A DNA stretch of 64,000 nucleotides from Actinoplanes italicus (GTDB lineage: Bacteria; Actinomycetota; Actinomycetes; Mycobacteriales; Micromonosporaceae), in the NCBI RefSeq assembly GCF_003001815.1, contig NZ_PVMZ01000002.1, positions 558,001-622,000 of the forward strand, written 5' to 3'. A program made the position numbers and the translations under genes. Within the stretch, counting starts at the first letter, position 1. Each line of letters begins with the position of its first letter. A model generated the notes under the pieces. It ran no database searches and was not told where the DNA came from. It was given only the letters and a program-made list of their open reading frames with translations. Positions 63,176-64,000 of this stretch are shown here, piece by piece.

Positions 63176-63267
63176 CTGGCTGACATGTCCGCCGTCCGGC
63201 ACCGACACCGGTCGTGGGCAGGTCGATCGCAACGGTGCGTTCAATACAGGAGGGTCGTAGGAGCGCG

Positions 63268-64000
63268 ATGAACATCGTCGTACTGGTTAAGCAGGTACCC
63301 GACTCCGGTGCCGAGCGCACCCTGAGCCCGAGCGACAACACCGTCGAACGTGGCCCGGGCAACGTCATCAACGAGATGGACGAGTACGCCATCGAGGAAG
63401 CGCTGAAGATCAAAGAGGCGCACGGTGGCGAGGTGACCGTCCTGACCGTCGGCCCGGCGGGTGCAACCGACTCGATCCGCAAGGCCCTGTCCATGGGCCC
63501 CGACAAGGCCGTCCACGTGCAGGACGACGCCCTGCACGGTTCCTGCGCGGTCGCCACGTCCAAGGTGCTCGCCGCCGCGCTGCGCACCCTGAACGCCGAC
63601 CTGATCATCAGTGGTGCCGAGTCCACCGACGGCCGTGTCCAGGTCGTGCCGCACATGCTGGCCGAGCTCCTCGGCGTGGCCGCTCTCACCGGCGCCCGCA
63701 AGCTCACCGTGGACGGTTCGCAGCTGACCGTCGAGCGCCAGACCGACGAGGGCTACGAGGTCGTCACCGCCGCGACCCCGGCCGTCGTCAGCGTCTGGGA
63801 CACCATCAACGAGCCGCGGTACCCCTCCTTCAAGGGCATCATGGCCGCCAAGAAGAAGCCGGTGCAGGCGCTGACTCTCGGTGACCTGGGTATCTCCGGC
63901 GACGAGGTCGGCTTTGCCGGCGCCACCAGCCAGGTGCTGGAGTTCACCAAGCGCCCGGCCCGCACCGGCGGCGCCAAGGTCGTCGACGAGGGCAACGGCG
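63268..64000 (+). CDS. etfB: Electron transfer flavoprotein beta subunit (cut by window edge)
   Basis: 244 codons are present and the frame is still open at the edge; the family length is about 260. NIVVLVKQVPDSGAER at the start, GGEVTVLTVGP, GAESTDGRVQVVPHMLAE and the KRPARTGGAKV region are characteristic. EtfAB accepts electrons from acyl-CoA dehydrogenases and passes them to the respiratory chain. The start has GGAG 4 bases upstream. etfA is expected just beyond the window. Confidence 0.96.
   Translation, partial: MNIVVLVKQVPDSGAERTLSPSDNTVERGPGNVINEMDEYAIEEALKIKEAHGGEVTVLTVGPAGATDSIRKALSMGPDKAVHVQDDALHGSCAVATSKVLAAALRTLNADLIISGAESTDGRVQVVPHMLAELLGVAALTGARKLTVDGSQLTVERQTDEGYEVVTAATPAVVSVWDTINEPRYPSFKGIMAAKKKPVQALTLGDLGISGDEVGFAGATSQVLEFTKRPARTGGAKVVDEGNG

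Overview
This 64 kb window is high-GC chromosomal DNA from an actinomycete, most likely Micromonosporaceae and Actinoplanes-like. The evidence is: F-type ATP synthase with a long delta subunit, NucS in place of MutS/MutL, a MurA with Asp at the active-site Cys position, frequent GTG/TTG starts, and DivIVA/Scy-like coiled-coil proteins. From memory, the gene order atpBEFHAGDC, DUF2550, cobalamin adenosyltransferase, murA, nucS, methylmalonyl-CoA epimerase, thiolase, thioredoxin-like protein follows the Mycobacterium tuberculosis Rv1304-Rv1324 neighbourhood, so this is an ancestral backbone interrupted by lineage-specific insertions. I see no transposase, prophage, CRISPR array, tRNA or rRNA.

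Layout. 0-8 kb: ATP synthase operon (atpB is cut by the window edge), with a terminator and an LCP-family cell-wall gene between atpD and atpC. 8-13 kb: PhzF-like isomerase, VOC protein, cobalamin adenosyltransferase, murA, 3-hydroxyacyl-CoA dehydrogenase. 12.9-18.1 kb: a minus-strand cluster of unknown function (DUF4126, polytopic membrane protein, SpoIIIE/FtsK-like ATPase, coiled-coil membrane protein). 18.2-22.2 kb: nucS, then a gene-poor, repeat-rich island with several unrelated tandem repeats and one low-complexity ORF. 22-28 kb: ABC exporter, aldehyde dehydrogenase, hydrolase, AI-2E-type permease. 28-31 kb: two paralogous long coiled-coil proteins. 31.5-34.3 kb: mce, thiolase, meaB. 34.4-41 kb: PadR regulator with a divergent flavin monooxygenase, YbbN-like thioredoxin, and an arginase-family domain fused to a roughly 680-residue repeat tail, followed by an array of palindromic repeats. 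41-53 kb: penicillin-binding lipoprotein, 180-kDa NAD-glutamate dehydrogenase, GH3 hexosaminidase, ROK regulator, ABC ATPase, ribokinase. 53-57 kb: a tandemly duplicated PAS plus soluble chemoreceptor module. 57-64 kb: enoyl-CoA hydratase, membrane-anchored Hsp70-like protein, acetolactate-synthase-like enzyme, small membrane proteins, start of etfB.

Themes. One is energy and acyl-CoA metabolism: ATP synthase, hydroxyacyl-CoA dehydrogenase, thiolase, enoyl-CoA hydratase, EtfB, and the methylmalonyl-CoA accessory genes adenosyltransferase, Mce and MeaB. Another is cell envelope and polarity: MurA, LCP, PBP, GH3 and the Scy-like proteins. A third is sensing: PAS/MCP pairs, PadR and ROK. The most unusual items are the arginase with a giant repeat tail, the FtsK-like cluster, the duplicated PAS/MCP operon, the GTGGTGA...TCACCAC repeat family and the repeat island downstream of nucS.
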